Shown here piece after piece: positions 37,310-49,782 of a stretch of 64,000 bases of DNA (position 1 is the first letter of the stretch; the number at the start of each line of letters is the position of its first letter). The DNA lies in contig OU015492.1 in assembly GCA_907164885.2 (NCBI GenBank), positions 197,940,960-198,004,959 of the forward strand, read 5' to 3'. The notes below the pieces were generated by a model. That model worked only from the letters and a program-made list of their open reading frames with translations, searched no databases and was not told where the DNA came from. This DNA comes from Dolomedes plantarius (lineage: Eukaryota; Arthropoda; Arachnida; Araneae; Dolomedidae). Made by a program: the position numbers and the translations under genes.

Positions 37310-37985
37310 GCTATCCAATATTTCTCAAATACTGGAGCTGGAGGTAAAACAGAGCAAGTCCGTATATGGTCTGTATATGACAGGGCAAGTCTATGTCCTC
37401 CCGTCGATTACAAAGCTTGCAAAAGGGTTCTGAAACCATATTTATATGGCAGAGGTGTTTCAGTACGCAATCATGGCTGGTCACTAGGCGAAACTAGTAG
37501 ATCGTTTTCTGTCTCGGCCATTCTGGACTTCAGCAATTTTGTTCCACCGCATGAATCCTCGACAACAGTTCTTGTGAGAGGGAGTTCCTAAAATTCTCCC
37601 TTACCAGCAACATTAGCGGTTTCTAAGCGACCTCATTACTGAATGTTTGAAGAACAAATACATCCTCTTTTTTAGCCAGGACGTCTGACAGCTCGTTGCC
37701 ACAGATGCTGAAGTGGCCTGGTTTCCTCTGCAGGGCTATTGGGAAGTTGTTCAATAGTAATTGATACCTATATGCATCAGATGACTTGGTGACACCACAG
37801 GAGCCGATAACTTGAAGAGCTGCCCTGAAGTGGCTAAGGATGACCACTTTACAAACGTTATTCCTCCGCCATAAAAGTTGGTCCAGAGCAATACGAATTG
37901 CTACAATCTCCCCATCAAAGGCTGTTTTATGTGTCCCCACAAATGCATGAAATAATACTGATAGAAATAGTTTTCAGCGTTTTAG
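37310..37985 (-). pseudogene. LINE-type RNase H domain and C-terminal tail, degraded
   Basis: The open frame 37623-37940 on the minus strand reads GTHKTAFDGEIVAIRIALDQ, KVVILSHFRAALQ and GNELSDVLAKKED, the order of RNase H motifs found in LINE ORF2 proteins of spiders and other arthropods. The usual ILSD aspartate is replaced by histidine (ILSH), so the active site is damaged. After the stop, other frames continue with LVTSHDCVLKHLCHI and PFCKLCNRRED, the Cys-containing tail that follows RNase H. The reverse transcriptase and endonuclease are absent: a truncated retroposed fragment. Confidence 0.7.
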
Positions 37986-38661
37986 TAGAGTTTTATCATG
38001 AAAAATAATTTTGAATGCAGGACGAAACGCCATGAAATGAGACAATAAAAAAACGCTGCAAAAAAAAAGAAATTTATGGGCGATCATATGCAAGTAAATA
38101 GTCCCTCGATATTTCCACCTCACTCTTTTATAGAAAATAAAATAATTAAAATATTTTGAACAGGAATAAAAAATGCAACTTTAAAGAATGAAATCAAAAA
38201 GAATATTTTTTCGATGTAGTCAATCTGTCAGCTTGGGAAGTTCTACAAGATTTTGCTTTCTAAGGTAAGTGTCACTGTACCTTATTTCGCAGAATTTTCT
38301 ACACATCCTCTACACACAAGCAAAAGGAATTTTTCGGGGCATGTACAGGAGAAACATCTCAATGTCGCTCAGTTTCACATAAGAATTCAAGTTTCTTTTC
38401 GCGTTTGTATATATTTTTAACGAAATATTCACAATTCTCCAGTTTGGACACAATATTTTTCACCTTAAATTTATGTTTGCTAGATAGATAATAATAGGAT
38501 ATTTTTCCCTTTAGAAATTTTTGCAACTCTCTTTCCTTGTTATCCTTTTTCTTTAAACTTTTAAAAAAGATTCGCATTTGTTTAGTGCACCATTTGTATT
38601 AAATTAGTACACCATTTGTATTATATCAGTACAGTTTAATGAATGTCGTTTACCAAATTAT
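37986..38661. other. AT-rich spacer
   Basis: No gene. A 22-bp imperfect tandem repeat (GTACACCATTTGTATTA) lies at about 38586-38628. Confidence 0.5.
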
Positions 38662-38673
38662 ACATTTTTCATA

Positions 38674-38857
38674 CTTCCGCCCACGCGGTGTAGTGGTCAG
38701 CCTTCTGAGTAGCCGTGCATTGGATTTGGGTTCAAATCTCGAATAAGTCTTGGTCGTTTCTGTTTCGTCCCCGTTATTGGGAGCAATGCTTTCTCCCCCA
38801 TATAATTTCTGACGACAAAGTGCCTCCATATTAGACAACAACAACAACTACAAGAAA
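38674..38857 (+). repeat. tRNA-derived SINE with 12-bp target duplication
   Basis: GTGTAGTGGTCAGCCTTCTG resembles an RNA polymerase III A box and GGGTTCAAATCTCG a B box about 35 bp later, together forming a tRNA-like head. The 3' part ends in an ACAACAACAACAACTACAAG tail. The 12-mer ACATTTTTCATA occurs immediately before (38662-38673) and after (38858-38869), a target duplication typical of LINE-mobilised SINEs. The 184-bp element is complete. Confidence 0.85.
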
Positions 38858-38869
38858 ACATTTTTCATA

Positions 38870-39440
38870 TTATCATCTCACTCACATTTAAATTTTATTT
38901 CTGGAGTAAATGTTATTACCAAGTTTTTATCAACTCGCTTTCTTGTTTGTGTGTTTGTCCAGTACAAATCTTGCAATCGATTTTTAACTAACTTCCCGAC
39001 TAGCTAGACATTTGAAACGTTTGCTAGACATTGAATTCATTTCCAGTTAATTTTGTTTTGTATGGATGTTAGTTCGGAAAAAATTTGCAAGGTGGCGCTT
39101 CGATTGAATTCAATGCTTGCACTTTTGCGTAACGGCGTTTGACGATTTTGAAAACAGAATACTTGTGAATTTAGTTTGTTTACAAAAATATTGTGCGACA
39201 AATTTTAAAAAATTATTAAAGTTAGCAGTTTATAAAGTCTGTGTATAGTGGAAACGACGAAAAAGGGATTAAAATTTAATAAAATAAAGTGAAAAAGAAT
39301 AATTAAGTGAAGGTTTGTGCAATTAGTTTATATGATTCAACAGATAATTTAAAAACGTGTTATATAAAAAGTTCTTTTTATCTTGTAAATATTTTTCCGT
39401 AGTTTTATTAAATGCGTTTAATATTATGCAGAATCAGGGC

Positions 39441-39480
<40 letters not shown>

Positions 39481-40589
39481 TTCCGAAAATGACTGCTTAC
39501 CTCTATTGTTATTTTTGTGCTTTCTTTATGTCTGTTATATAAAGTATATTAAAATTTTATATTCTTACTGGAATGTTTAAAAAGAATTCATGTAAAATCA
39601 TTGCAGTTAATTTGACAAAATCGTATCCTTTCTTAAGTAAAATATTTCATTATAAGCTTCTAAAATGCACTAAATTACTGCAAGAATTTGTAGGGGCATT
39701 TTAAGGGAATGCAGCTCGTAATTTGCTGTTGTCAATCAACTTATAGTGTCGCGGATTTTAATGATGAAACGTGCTCCATCACATTGTTGTTCAACTAATT
39801 TCTTTCGGGATTTACTGAAGTATTTTAATTTTAATTTACAATGCAGAAATTGCACATTCTTTCGTTTTATATGTAGATTATCAAAATAAAAATAAATTGA
39901 GTGAAAAAATTGATCTGTAAAAATAATAAATTGAGTAATAGAAACATATCCTTGGGATAATATGAGTAATAATTGTCTATAAAAATAATAAATTGAATGT
40001 TTTTTAAAACAATTGATCAATATTGAGATGACAAATTGGCGAAAAAGTTAAAATTTTTGCATTTCAGGAATGCTACATAATTGTTTCACGATTGAAATTA
40101 TATGAACTTAATGAAATTATACGAACAGATATTTGACCCACATATTCTGTTAGTTTATAACAAATCTGAATAGCAACAAAGGCTTCCCTTTTCAACTTCA
40201 TAGATTCTTAGTTGCCGCTAGGAAATGACATCAAATAATGAGTAATTTGATTCATAAGCTTAAAAAAATTCAAACTATTTCCTCATCAATCAGTTACGTC
40301 ATAAACTGTCTGCTACATACATCAGAACTAAGTACAAAAACAGTTGAAGCTATCATTATGAACTCTTTCTGCGAATGGAACACATGGTTAGTCTATGGAT
40401 TAGATGGTAAACTCAGACTCTCTTGCATTTGTAGCCACTAGAATTTTTTCTGATAACTAAGGTCAAGAACACACTGTTATACATTGAAAAGCCTCAAAAA
40501 CTGGTACAGACATGCGTTTGCAAATAACGGAGATATGCAATAAATCAGCGTAACGCGATGCGGTCGGCAGTACATATATAAGACAACAG
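38870..40589. other. AT-rich spacer with one microsatellite
   Basis: A (TA)n tract lies at about 39442-39476. Open frames at 39357, 39736 and 40238 have no recognisable motifs. Confidence 0.5.
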
Positions 40590-40657
40590 GTTTTTAATCC
40601 AATTTATTGGATAATCCGGAAAAAAAAACGGATTATCCAATAAATTGGATTAAAAAC
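40590..40657. repeat. Perfect 29-bp inverted repeat
   Basis: Arms 40590-40618 and 40629-40657 are perfectly complementary around a 10-nt purine loop (GAAAAAAAAA). Each arm is itself largely palindromic (ATCCAATTTATTGGAT). It lies 37 bp before the start of the Penelope-like coding region. Confidence 0.95.
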
Positions 40658-40693
40658 TTTACTTTTGGTTTTTAAAAAATATGGTTACTAGAT

Positions 40694-42525
40694 TTGTGGA
40701 AAATGGTAAAAAGCAATACTTTACAACATCATATTCCAACTTATACGCACTTCATACCTATAATAATAGACCTAATTAAAAAAAGGTACTATAGTTGTGG
40801 TATAGTATTACACGATAATGAGCCAAAAAGCTGTAGTAAATTATATTGTAGTACCGAGTATGCCAACAAAAGTTTCGATAATATACCCTTCTCTAAAATT
40901 CTAAATCAAAATACCAGTTACTTTCCTGTTAACAATGTAAAAATTTATAATAGTTTTCGGTATAGTAGGCCGATTGGTCGCTATATTTTTAATTATAATA
41001 ATATATATCTAAAAATTTGGTTAAAGAAGCTTCAGGAAAATGTAAGTGTATTAAAAATATGATTGGTTACAATGAACACTACAGCCACATTATAATGGGT
41101 AACACCAACATAACTGATAATACTGCGCTGTCAAATTTAACGAATAATGGTACAGGCTTTCGTACTGGTTACAAAAAGAACGTAATCCAAATTATCAAGC
41201 AAAATCTTGAGCAATTTATTTATAAGACAGCTATGACTCATAGTATGCCGCTTAGTACTTTTGAACAATGGAAACATCATATTATTAATGATTTTAAAAC
41301 AGCTTATCTAAGTTTAAGGTACAATGTAAAAGTAATAAGTTTAAAAAATATGATACCGTCTATTAAAGCTTTACAGGACCAATTTGCCATAACTTATGTA
41401 CATAAAGTTTCATCTAATTATGCATTTATATGTAAAAATCTATATTGTGAAAGCTTAATCATGTGCTATAATGACAACACGATATATCAAAAACTGAATC
41501 CTGAACAGAGTACTATACAAAATCGTATTAAGGCTTTATATCGCCGTGCAGGGTATGAAATTAAAAACATTAAATTCCCTTATTTAGTATTAATCCCTAA
41601 ATTTCATAAGTTTCCAGTTAAAATTAGAACTGTTACTTTAGGATTCAATACTTACTTAACACTAGCAAATAATAAACTTTTGAATCTTCTAAAAATAGTT
41701 TATAAAGGGTTAATTTCGGAAGGAATTTATTTAATAAATACTAGCTATGAGGTAGTAAAAGAACTAAAAGGTAAAGGTGGTATCACTGGATTAAAAAGTT
41801 ATGACTTTTCAGACCTGTTTAACTCTATTGACTTGAAGGACCTATACAATATCATACTTAGTCTATACGAACAGTATGATTTGCAATCTTATATTATCAT
41901 AAGTAAATACCGTGCACTTCTGGACCTAGTCCTGTACGAAATTATACTATATGACGGAAATTGTTTCCATAAACAAATTAAAGGTATTCCTATGGGAGGT
42001 GGATGTTCATCTGCATTAGCAGACATCTACCTTCATTTCTATGAACGAGGTGTCATGATATTAAATGAACTACTGTACTTCAGATATGTAGATGATATAC
42101 TGGTATGTTTTAATGATAATTTAACATCTTTAGAAATTAATTTTTATCCTGAAAATCTTAATTTGGTAGAAACTGAAATAGAAAATGAAGGTAATTTGGT
42201 ATTTTTAGACTTAAGTTTGAAAGTAACTAAACAAAACAACGTCTCGTTTTGTCTTTATGATAAACGAGATCATTATAATTTTAATACAGTTAGGATTATG
42301 TCTTGGAATAACGTACTTCATAAAAATATAAAACGTAGCGTAATAATAAACCAGTTAACGTGTTGCCTACGCTTACATTCAAATGTAATAAACATGGATA
42401 TTAGAATAAAGAAATACATAAAATTAGCTTCTGAACAGGGTTTCCCTATAAAATTCATTACGTCAATCTTAACCCAGTTTTTTAATCTAAATAATACAGA
42501 TTGCAGGCAACGTTTCATCGTATAG
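40694..42525 (+). pseudogene. Penelope-like reverse transcriptase, one frameshift
   Basis: Two overlapping frames (40694-41062 and 41017-42525, the latter 502 codons) cover one protein. The first ends with YSRPIGRYIFNYNNIYL. The second begins with GKCKCIKN and EHYSHIIMGN, a CxC plus HxxH arrangement that may bind zinc, followed by GTGFRTGYK. Reverse-transcriptase motifs follow: A, YDFSDLFNSIDL (~262); B, KGIPMGGGCSSALADIYL (~320); C, YFRYVDDILV (~354); then LVFLDLSL and YDKRDHYNFNTV. The order fits Penelope-like elements. The CxC/HxxH N-terminus and YDKRD tail suggest the Naiad/Chlamys type, which is recall, not a search. No GIY-YIG endonuclease is visible. A frameshift near 41020-41060 breaks it. 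Confidence 0.65.
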
Positions 42526-42968
42526 ATGACAACAGTAATACCCTACATTTGACTATAAAAGTGTGTGTGTTGATGAGTCGTGACGCTGGCTTGGTGAGGT
42601 GGTATGTCCTTAAATGTATTGATGTATTTTATGTTTATTTTTATTATAATTTTTTATTTATTTAGTTTCTTAGCGGTTTAATTAATATTATTTAATGACA
42701 ACCTCTGGTTTAATTTGTTTGTCTCACTTAAATTGTTTTCACTTTTTTATCTATAAGGTTTTGGTGTTGTAGCCGACCACCGGGAGTGTTGTCCGGGCAG
42801 AAAACATGTTTAACCGGGGATGGGGGGTCACAACTCCCTCCAGTCATCAACTATAACACCTCCATTTTGTTTTCTGTTTTAGTACTATTCTTTTTTACAT
42901 TATTGATATCTGGGTTTACCATATTATTATGTCACTACATCCCCCTATAATTTGTTATTTTTCAACTA

Positions 42969-42970
<2 letters not shown>

Positions 42971-43012
<42 letters not shown>
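42971..43012. repeat. (TA)n microsatellite
   Basis: Alternating TA tract. Confidence 0.95.
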
Positions 43013-43017
<5 letters not shown>

Positions 43018-43338
43018 CAGGTACACATTTCCAGTGATCTAATTTCTATCGGAAATTCTATTCATGCATTTTTCTCTTAATTTTCTCTATCAGTAAAACC
43101 TTTTATCTTCTCTCACGATATATCCACATTTTCCTTCAATTTCTCTGATTTCATTTTAGCAGACTATGTACCTAGGAAATGAGCTCATATCACTTGTTTC
43201 ACCGCTTAACAACTAACACTAGACAAACTTTTTATTCTCCTGGGACAATATTATATGTTTACGGGAAAAATATATTTATTTATATATCGCCTTACAGACA
43301 GCAATTCGTTGCCTCAGTTTTGCCCTTCTGTTATCATA

Positions 43339-43560
<222 letters not shown>

Positions 43561-43563
43561 GAA

Positions 43564-43798
43564 TGTGGGAGCGAGTTACTTTTAGCCGCTAGAGGGCCCT
43601 CCCACCACTTCCTGTTCGAAGACGAAATACGCGAGTTAGGAGTTGGAAGTACGCTCTCGTGCAGGAGAGATCGCTTTGCTCGAGTAGGAGCTAAGAAACC
43701 TAATTTCATTATATATGTTTAAGTGTCTTGTCTTGTGATAAAATAAACCCTGTGAGTGTGTATGAAGGCGTCATTCCTCAGTTCCAGTACACCCCACA
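43564..43798 (+). repeat. Gypsy 5' LTR
   Basis: 235 bp, TGTGGG...CCCACA. It contains the uninterrupted sequence TATATGTTTAAGTGTCTTG at the position where the 3' LTR carries a TTAA MITE. Confidence 0.93.
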
Positions 43799-43866
43799 GG
43801 AGATTTGGGGGCCCGAGCAGGATGGACTAACGACATCTTTGAAAGCAAAAGTAAGGTACAATTTTT

Positions 43867-45078
43867 ATGAACACTATGAGCATGCTTAGTAATTTAAAAA
43901 AACAAGAATTGAGGTTAGTCGCTGAAGAGCTTGGCCAGACGGTGCCAGCTGAAGCGAAAGTAGTAGAAATCAAAACTTTGATTGAAAGTTCTGACATTTT
44001 CAAAACCGACCCTGAATTTGTGCGCGGTACTATAAAATCGATCGTGGAGGATGAAAAAGTTAAAACCGCTGCAGAGCAGTCACAAATTGAACTTGAAAAG
44101 ATAAAATTAGCCCAACTCGAGAAGGAGATTGAGCTTCAAAAACTAAAACTACAGTCACCTAGTACGAGTGAAATTTCAGATCATTCTGTGCTTAGAGAGT
44201 CTGAACCAGAATCTGATAATTTAGAGACTTTGATTCGAAGTGTCAAAACATTAACAATAGCTGTCCCTGAGAAACCAGAAGCTCTGCATTTGTTTTTCAA
44301 ATCACTAGAAAAAGCTTTTAGTACCAAAAACGTTCCCGTTAAGTTGAAATCAGAATTATTAATTAATCTATTGGGAGAAAAGGGTAATAATGTTCTAGCT
44401 TACGCTACGGAACAAGAAATTGCTGATTATGATAAATTAAAATCATTAATTTTAAAAGAATTTCAACCAACGCCACGCGATTGTTTAAGTAATTTTAAAA
44501 ATGCGGTGAGAAATCCTAATGAATCGCACGTTCAATTCTCTTCGCGTTTAAGTGCGACTTTCGATTACTATTGCCAGATAAGGGAAGTCGATAATTTTAA
44601 GAAATTGTGTGAGCTTATAGTTTCGGACAGATTGTATGAAACATTAGATTTTAAGACTAGGGAACACATTAGTATTTGGGAGGGTAAAACATTTTTTAAG
44701 CCTAATGAATTAGGGAGAGAATGTGATTTATATTATTCATCTGGAGGAAAGTCTTTAGCCGAGGTCAATAATACGCGAGTGGATAATACAGTAAACAAAA
44801 GGTCTAGCTTTAACAAAAACTATTCTAAAAAAGCACAATATAATTTTAAGGAATCACTGAGTAACCCTGTCGAGCGAATTTCCGAAAGAATCTGTTATGT
44901 TTGTGGTGATAGAGGGGAATCATTTCATTTCGCGCGAAATTGTCCTAAACGTTTTGAAAAAAGTGGAAATCCATATAATAAACGGGGAAACATAGCATCA
45001 GGACTCAAAAGTAAATCGGATAGTACGGACGAGAACGAGCTAGAATATATTGATTTATTCGTGGATGGGAAAAAATAA
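43867..45078 (+). CDS. gag: Gypsy gag polyprotein, intact open frame
   Basis: The 403-residue frame starts at the first ATG after the leader. The N-terminus (LKKQELRLVAEELGQTVPAE, ESSDIFKTDPEFVR) matches the head of gag proteins common in spider Gypsy elements. Residues ~65-100 form a charged, probably coiled-coil stretch (ELEKIKLAQLEKEIELQKLK). A capsid-like helical region follows (~120-290). A zinc knuckle, CYVCGDRGESFHFARNC, lies near residue 344 with CX2CX7HX4C spacing, three residues longer than the usual CX2CX4HX4C between second Cys and His. The stop TAA (45076-45078) follows a run of six A. The protein would package element RNA in a cytoplasmic particle. Confidence 0.85.
   Translation: MNTMSMLSNLKKQELRLVAEELGQTVPAEAKVVEIKTLIESSDIFKTDPEFVRGTIKSIVEDEKVKTAAEQSQIELEKIKLAQLEKEIELQKLKLQSPSTSEISDHSVLRESEPESDNLETLIRSVKTLTIAVPEKPEALHLFFKSLEKAFSTKNVPVKLKSELLINLLGEKGNNVLAYATEQEIADYDKLKSLILKEFQPTPRDCLSNFKNAVRNPNESHVQFSSRLSATFDYYCQIREVDNFKKLCELIVSDRLYETLDFKTREHISIWEGKTFFKPNELGRECDLYYSSGGKSLAEVNNTRVDNTVNKRSSFNKNYSKKAQYNFKESLSNPVERISERICYVCGDRGESFHFARNCPKRFEKSGNPYNKRGNIASGLKSKSDSTDENELEYIDLFVDGKK
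45070..45075 (+). promoter_or_regulatory. Candidate -1 ribosomal frameshift site at the gag-pol junction
   Basis: Six A residues lie directly before the gag stop (GGG AAA AAA TAA). A one-base backward slip here would put ribosomes into the pol frame, which is open through the stop and reaches the protease DSG motif within six codons. It is inferred from frame relation; no downstream pseudoknot was checked. Confidence 0.5.
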
Positions 45079-45080
45079 AA

Positions 45081-47441
45081 TGTGTAAAGGATTCGGGAAG
45101 TGAGCTTATTCTTTTGAGAAAATCTCTCTTTCCTCATAAACATTCTACTGGGGAATTGCAAATCCAAAGTTGTTTTGGCAATGTGATCAACGCTGACACG
45201 GCGAATTTTCAGTTTGCTTTATGCGAGGGTGACGAGCGGGTTGACCTTGAAGCGGTTATCTGTTCTGAACTTATAGTGAACGGTATATTTCCACCTAAAT
45301 GTTTACAATTACTCAATAACTCCTGTGTAGGCAACACTTTGGGTTCGGAAAGCAGCAATAATTCTTTGCCTGTCTCGAGACACTTTTTGTTTTTTATTTC
45401 GGCAGCTGTAGATCAGAGCGGGATGGATTTAACACACATTGTTCATAAAGAATTGCGTAATACTATTTCTGGTTTGATTAAAGAGTACACACCGCAGAAA
45501 AAGCCACGTGGCACATATTTAAAAATGAATATCGTATTAAAAGATGACATACCTGTTTCTCAACGATCCAGGAGAATTCCTGTTGCAGAGCAAAAAATTG
45601 TCGATAAACAGATAGATGAATGGTTAAGGCATGGGATTATTAAACTTTCCTGTTCGGACTATTCTTCGCCTATCGTTTTGTGTAAAAAACGGGATGGAAC
45701 TTCGCGGTTATGCGTGGATTTCAGGAAGTTAAATAAGAAAGTAGTTAAAGATTCATTCCCAATGGCTGAAGTGGAGGAAGTTTTAGATCATTTGGGTAAA
45801 GCAAAGGTCTTCTCAACGTTAGACTTGAAAAACGGTTTTTTTCATGTTCCCCTGTAGGAACAATGCACGAAATATTTGGTTTTTATTACTCATGCTGGTC
45901 TTTACGAATTTTTGAAAGCTCCTTTTGGTTTCTCAACCTCCCCAAGTGTATTTCAGAGATTCATTTACAATGTGTTTAGGGAATTAATGCGGGATAACAC
46001 TGTTGTTGTGTATATGGATGACTTTATTATAACGCCACGTACTGAAGAAGAGGGTTTAGAGAAGTTGAAACGTGTTTTAGGAGTAGCCAAGGAGTACGGT
46101 TTGGAAATTAATTTTTTAAAATGTCAGTTTTTAAAAAGAAAAATAGAATTTCTGGGGTATATTATTGAAGATGGTACAATTCGTCCCTCACCTGATAAAA
46201 CTTTGGCGGTTCAAAATTTTCCAGAGCCCAAAACCTTAAAGCAAATTCAGAGCTTCTTGGGTCTGACGGGGTACTTCAGAAAATTTATTGCCAACTACTC
46301 TAAGATTGCCAAACCCTTGAGTGACCTCCTTCGTGACGGGGTAGAATTCAAATTCGGAATTGAACAAAATGAAGCATTTAACAGACTGAAGGAACTTTTG
46401 TCGACAAGCCCTGTTCTTCACATTTTCAAACAAGGAGCCCCACTAGAATTGCACACGGACGCAAGCAGCCATGGTTTCGGCGCCGTGTTGCTCCAAAAAT
46501 CTGGTGATGGACAATTACACCCCATACACTTCATGAGCAATAAAACGACACACCAACAAGAAAAGCTATGCAGTTATGAGCATGAAGTTTTAGCTATAGT
46601 ACAAGCTCTAAAAAAATTCAGGAACTATCTTCTGGGGTCCAAAATCAAAATTATTACGGACTGTGATGCTTTTCAGAAGACTATGTTAAAAAAAGACCTA
46701 ACTCCCAAGGTGGCGAGATGGGCTTTACTTCTTGAAGAGTTTGAATACGAAGTCGTTCACAGAACTGGACAGAAAATGAAGCACGTCGACGCGCTGAGTA
46801 GAAACGCGGTCATGATGATTACTCGTTCTCAGGGAGAAGTTACCACTAAAATTGCAGCTGCGCAAAATAGTGATGAGCGCCTCCAGTTGTTAAAATCCTT
46901 AGTCGAGCAAGGACTCAAGGAAGACTACGCGGTAAAACACGGTGTACTATACAAGTACGAGAATGGCCGTGAACTACTTGTGATCCCCGAAGCGTTGGAG
47001 CTAGAAATCATCCGAGGTATCCATAGCAAGGGACATTTCGCAGTGTATAAAACGGAAGATCTGCTGAAGATGGACTTTTATATTCCTAGCCCCAGAAAAC
47101 GAATCGAACAAGTCATTGCAAATTGTGTAGAGTGCATATTGTGTGACAGAAAACGAGGGAAGGGCGAAGGTTTGCTGAACCCTATACCCAAAGAGAGTAG
47201 AAAAACGTATAATAGAAGAAGAAAAAAGGCGTAGGTATACAACGTTAATTACCTGGTGGCCATACAACGCACGCAGTTTGCAAGCGGTCTAAAGCTAAGA
47301 CCAAAGTTCTTTGGTCCATACCGAGTAACAACAAAAAAGGGCAACGATCGGTACGAAGTGGAAAAAGTAGGACAACATGAAGGTCCCGGTTGCACCTCCA
47401 CAGCAGCGGACCACATGAAGCCCTGGACGGTTCCAGCTTAA
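45081..47441 (+). pseudogene. pol: Gypsy pol polyprotein, broken and lacking the integrase core
   Basis: The protease begins with CVKDSGSELILLRKS (DSG catalytic triad at 45090-45098). Reverse transcriptase shows LCVDFRKLN, FSTLDLKNGFFHV, an in-frame TAG (45855-45857), APFGFSTSPSVFQRF and YMDDF. RNase H follows (HTDASSHGFGAVLL, YEHEVLAIVQAL, HVDALSR). The integrase starts with a zinc-binding HHCC region (about 47020-47150: GHFAVY, CVECILC). It then jumps after NPIPKE directly to the C-terminal part (AIQRTQFASGLKLRPKFFGP) via a second in-frame stop at 47232-47234. The whole catalytic DDE core, roughly 150 residues in this family, is deleted. It cannot integrate on its own. Confidence 0.9.
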
Positions 47442-47577
47442 AACTGTGCAGATTCTGAACACTCCATTTTCTTTTCTTTTTTTTACTTTGTATTGTTATT
47501 TTTCAGAGACTTTCAAGATCCATAGTTTGATGTTGACTGTCGTTTTCGAGGCCGAAAACGGGAGTCAGGATGCCGAA

Positions 47578-49047
<1,470 letters not shown>

Positions 49048-49052
49048 GTATG

Positions 49053-49267
49053 TGTTACGTCATATAACCCTTTAGTGTCATGCGATGCATCCGTGTGCCC
49101 TCTAGCGGCAATATGTAAAAGGAAGTAGAAGTACGAAAGCGCCGCTTGACAGCGGTCGACAGCTACTCTGCCTCCCGTTAGCGGAGAAATAAAAATAAAG
49201 TTAATTTTGCAGCAATCAATGCTGTTGGTCCGTCAGCTTATTTAAGCACGAAATTACAATCTAATCA
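49053..49267 (+). repeat. BEL/Pao 5' LTR
   Basis: 215 bp. It is followed at once by TTGTGGTCCTAACGAGGACG, the likely primer-binding region; the tRNA was not assigned. It includes AATAAAAATAAAGTTAATTT, a possible polyadenylation signal region. Confidence 0.92.
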
Positions 49268-49269
49268 TT

Positions 49270-49782
49270 GTGGTCCTAACGAGGACGGAGACGAAACCCG
49301 ACATGGATAAAAAAGAAAAGAAATCATGTATGGATATAAAAGAAAAATCACCTCCCACTTTGAAGGATTTAAATAGGATTCGTGGGAGGATAAAAACAAA
49401 ATTTACTCATATGCATAAGTTTATCGAAATGTATGATTCAACTAAAGAAGAAAAAGAACAAGAAATAGTGTTGGAACAAAAGTTAAGTAATTTATATCAA
49501 ATAAAAGAAGAAATTAACAGTCTATTTAGTGACTATTCAGAGGTGGAAGAAGCCGATGAAGAAACCCTGTCGAAAGCCGACACAGAATTACTTGAAATGG
49601 ACGAAGAACGAGATAATTTAGAGGTAAATGTCAAATGCTTACTTTCTAAACTTAAATCTGATGTATCTGAATCCCAGTCAACTAAAGCTGGGCAAAATAT
49701 AAACTTTAAATCTGTCATGAATCAGTTAGAATTTAACACTAAATTACCGGAATTCCTTTGCCATTTTTCAGTGGCCAAATAG
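49270..49782 (+). pseudogene. gag: BEL/Pao gag, N-terminal part
   Basis: The first 170 codons of the polyprotein are charged and helical (TLKDLNRIRGRIKTKFTHMH, EEEINSLFSDYSEVEE-like acid-rich stretches). The frame leaves the rest of the protein through a single frameshift near 49750-49765, just after the KLPE sequence, and stops at 49782. The next frame (49758 onward) continues the same domain. The start ATG at 49270 lies two bases after the 5' LTR and may be used late; ATG at 49303 (MDKKEKK) is an alternative. Confidence 0.8.

Larger units (their letters stand above)
40590..42968 (+). mobile_element. Penelope-like retroelement, approximate bounds
   Basis: The coding region (40694-42525) is followed by ~440 bp of non-coding sequence up to a (TA)n array starting at about 42971. 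The left bound is set provisionally at the perfect hairpin. No LTR, target duplication or poly(A) tail was found, so the true ends are uncertain. The following 3' region contains a GC-rich stretch (42775-42845) unlike the rest. Confidence 0.55.

Noticed and set aside
42560..42590. TTGATGAGTCGTGACGC after the Penelope-like coding region, resembling a hammerhead ribozyme core
   Set aside because: The first core base is T instead of C and the GAAA core strand is absent, so the motif is not supported.
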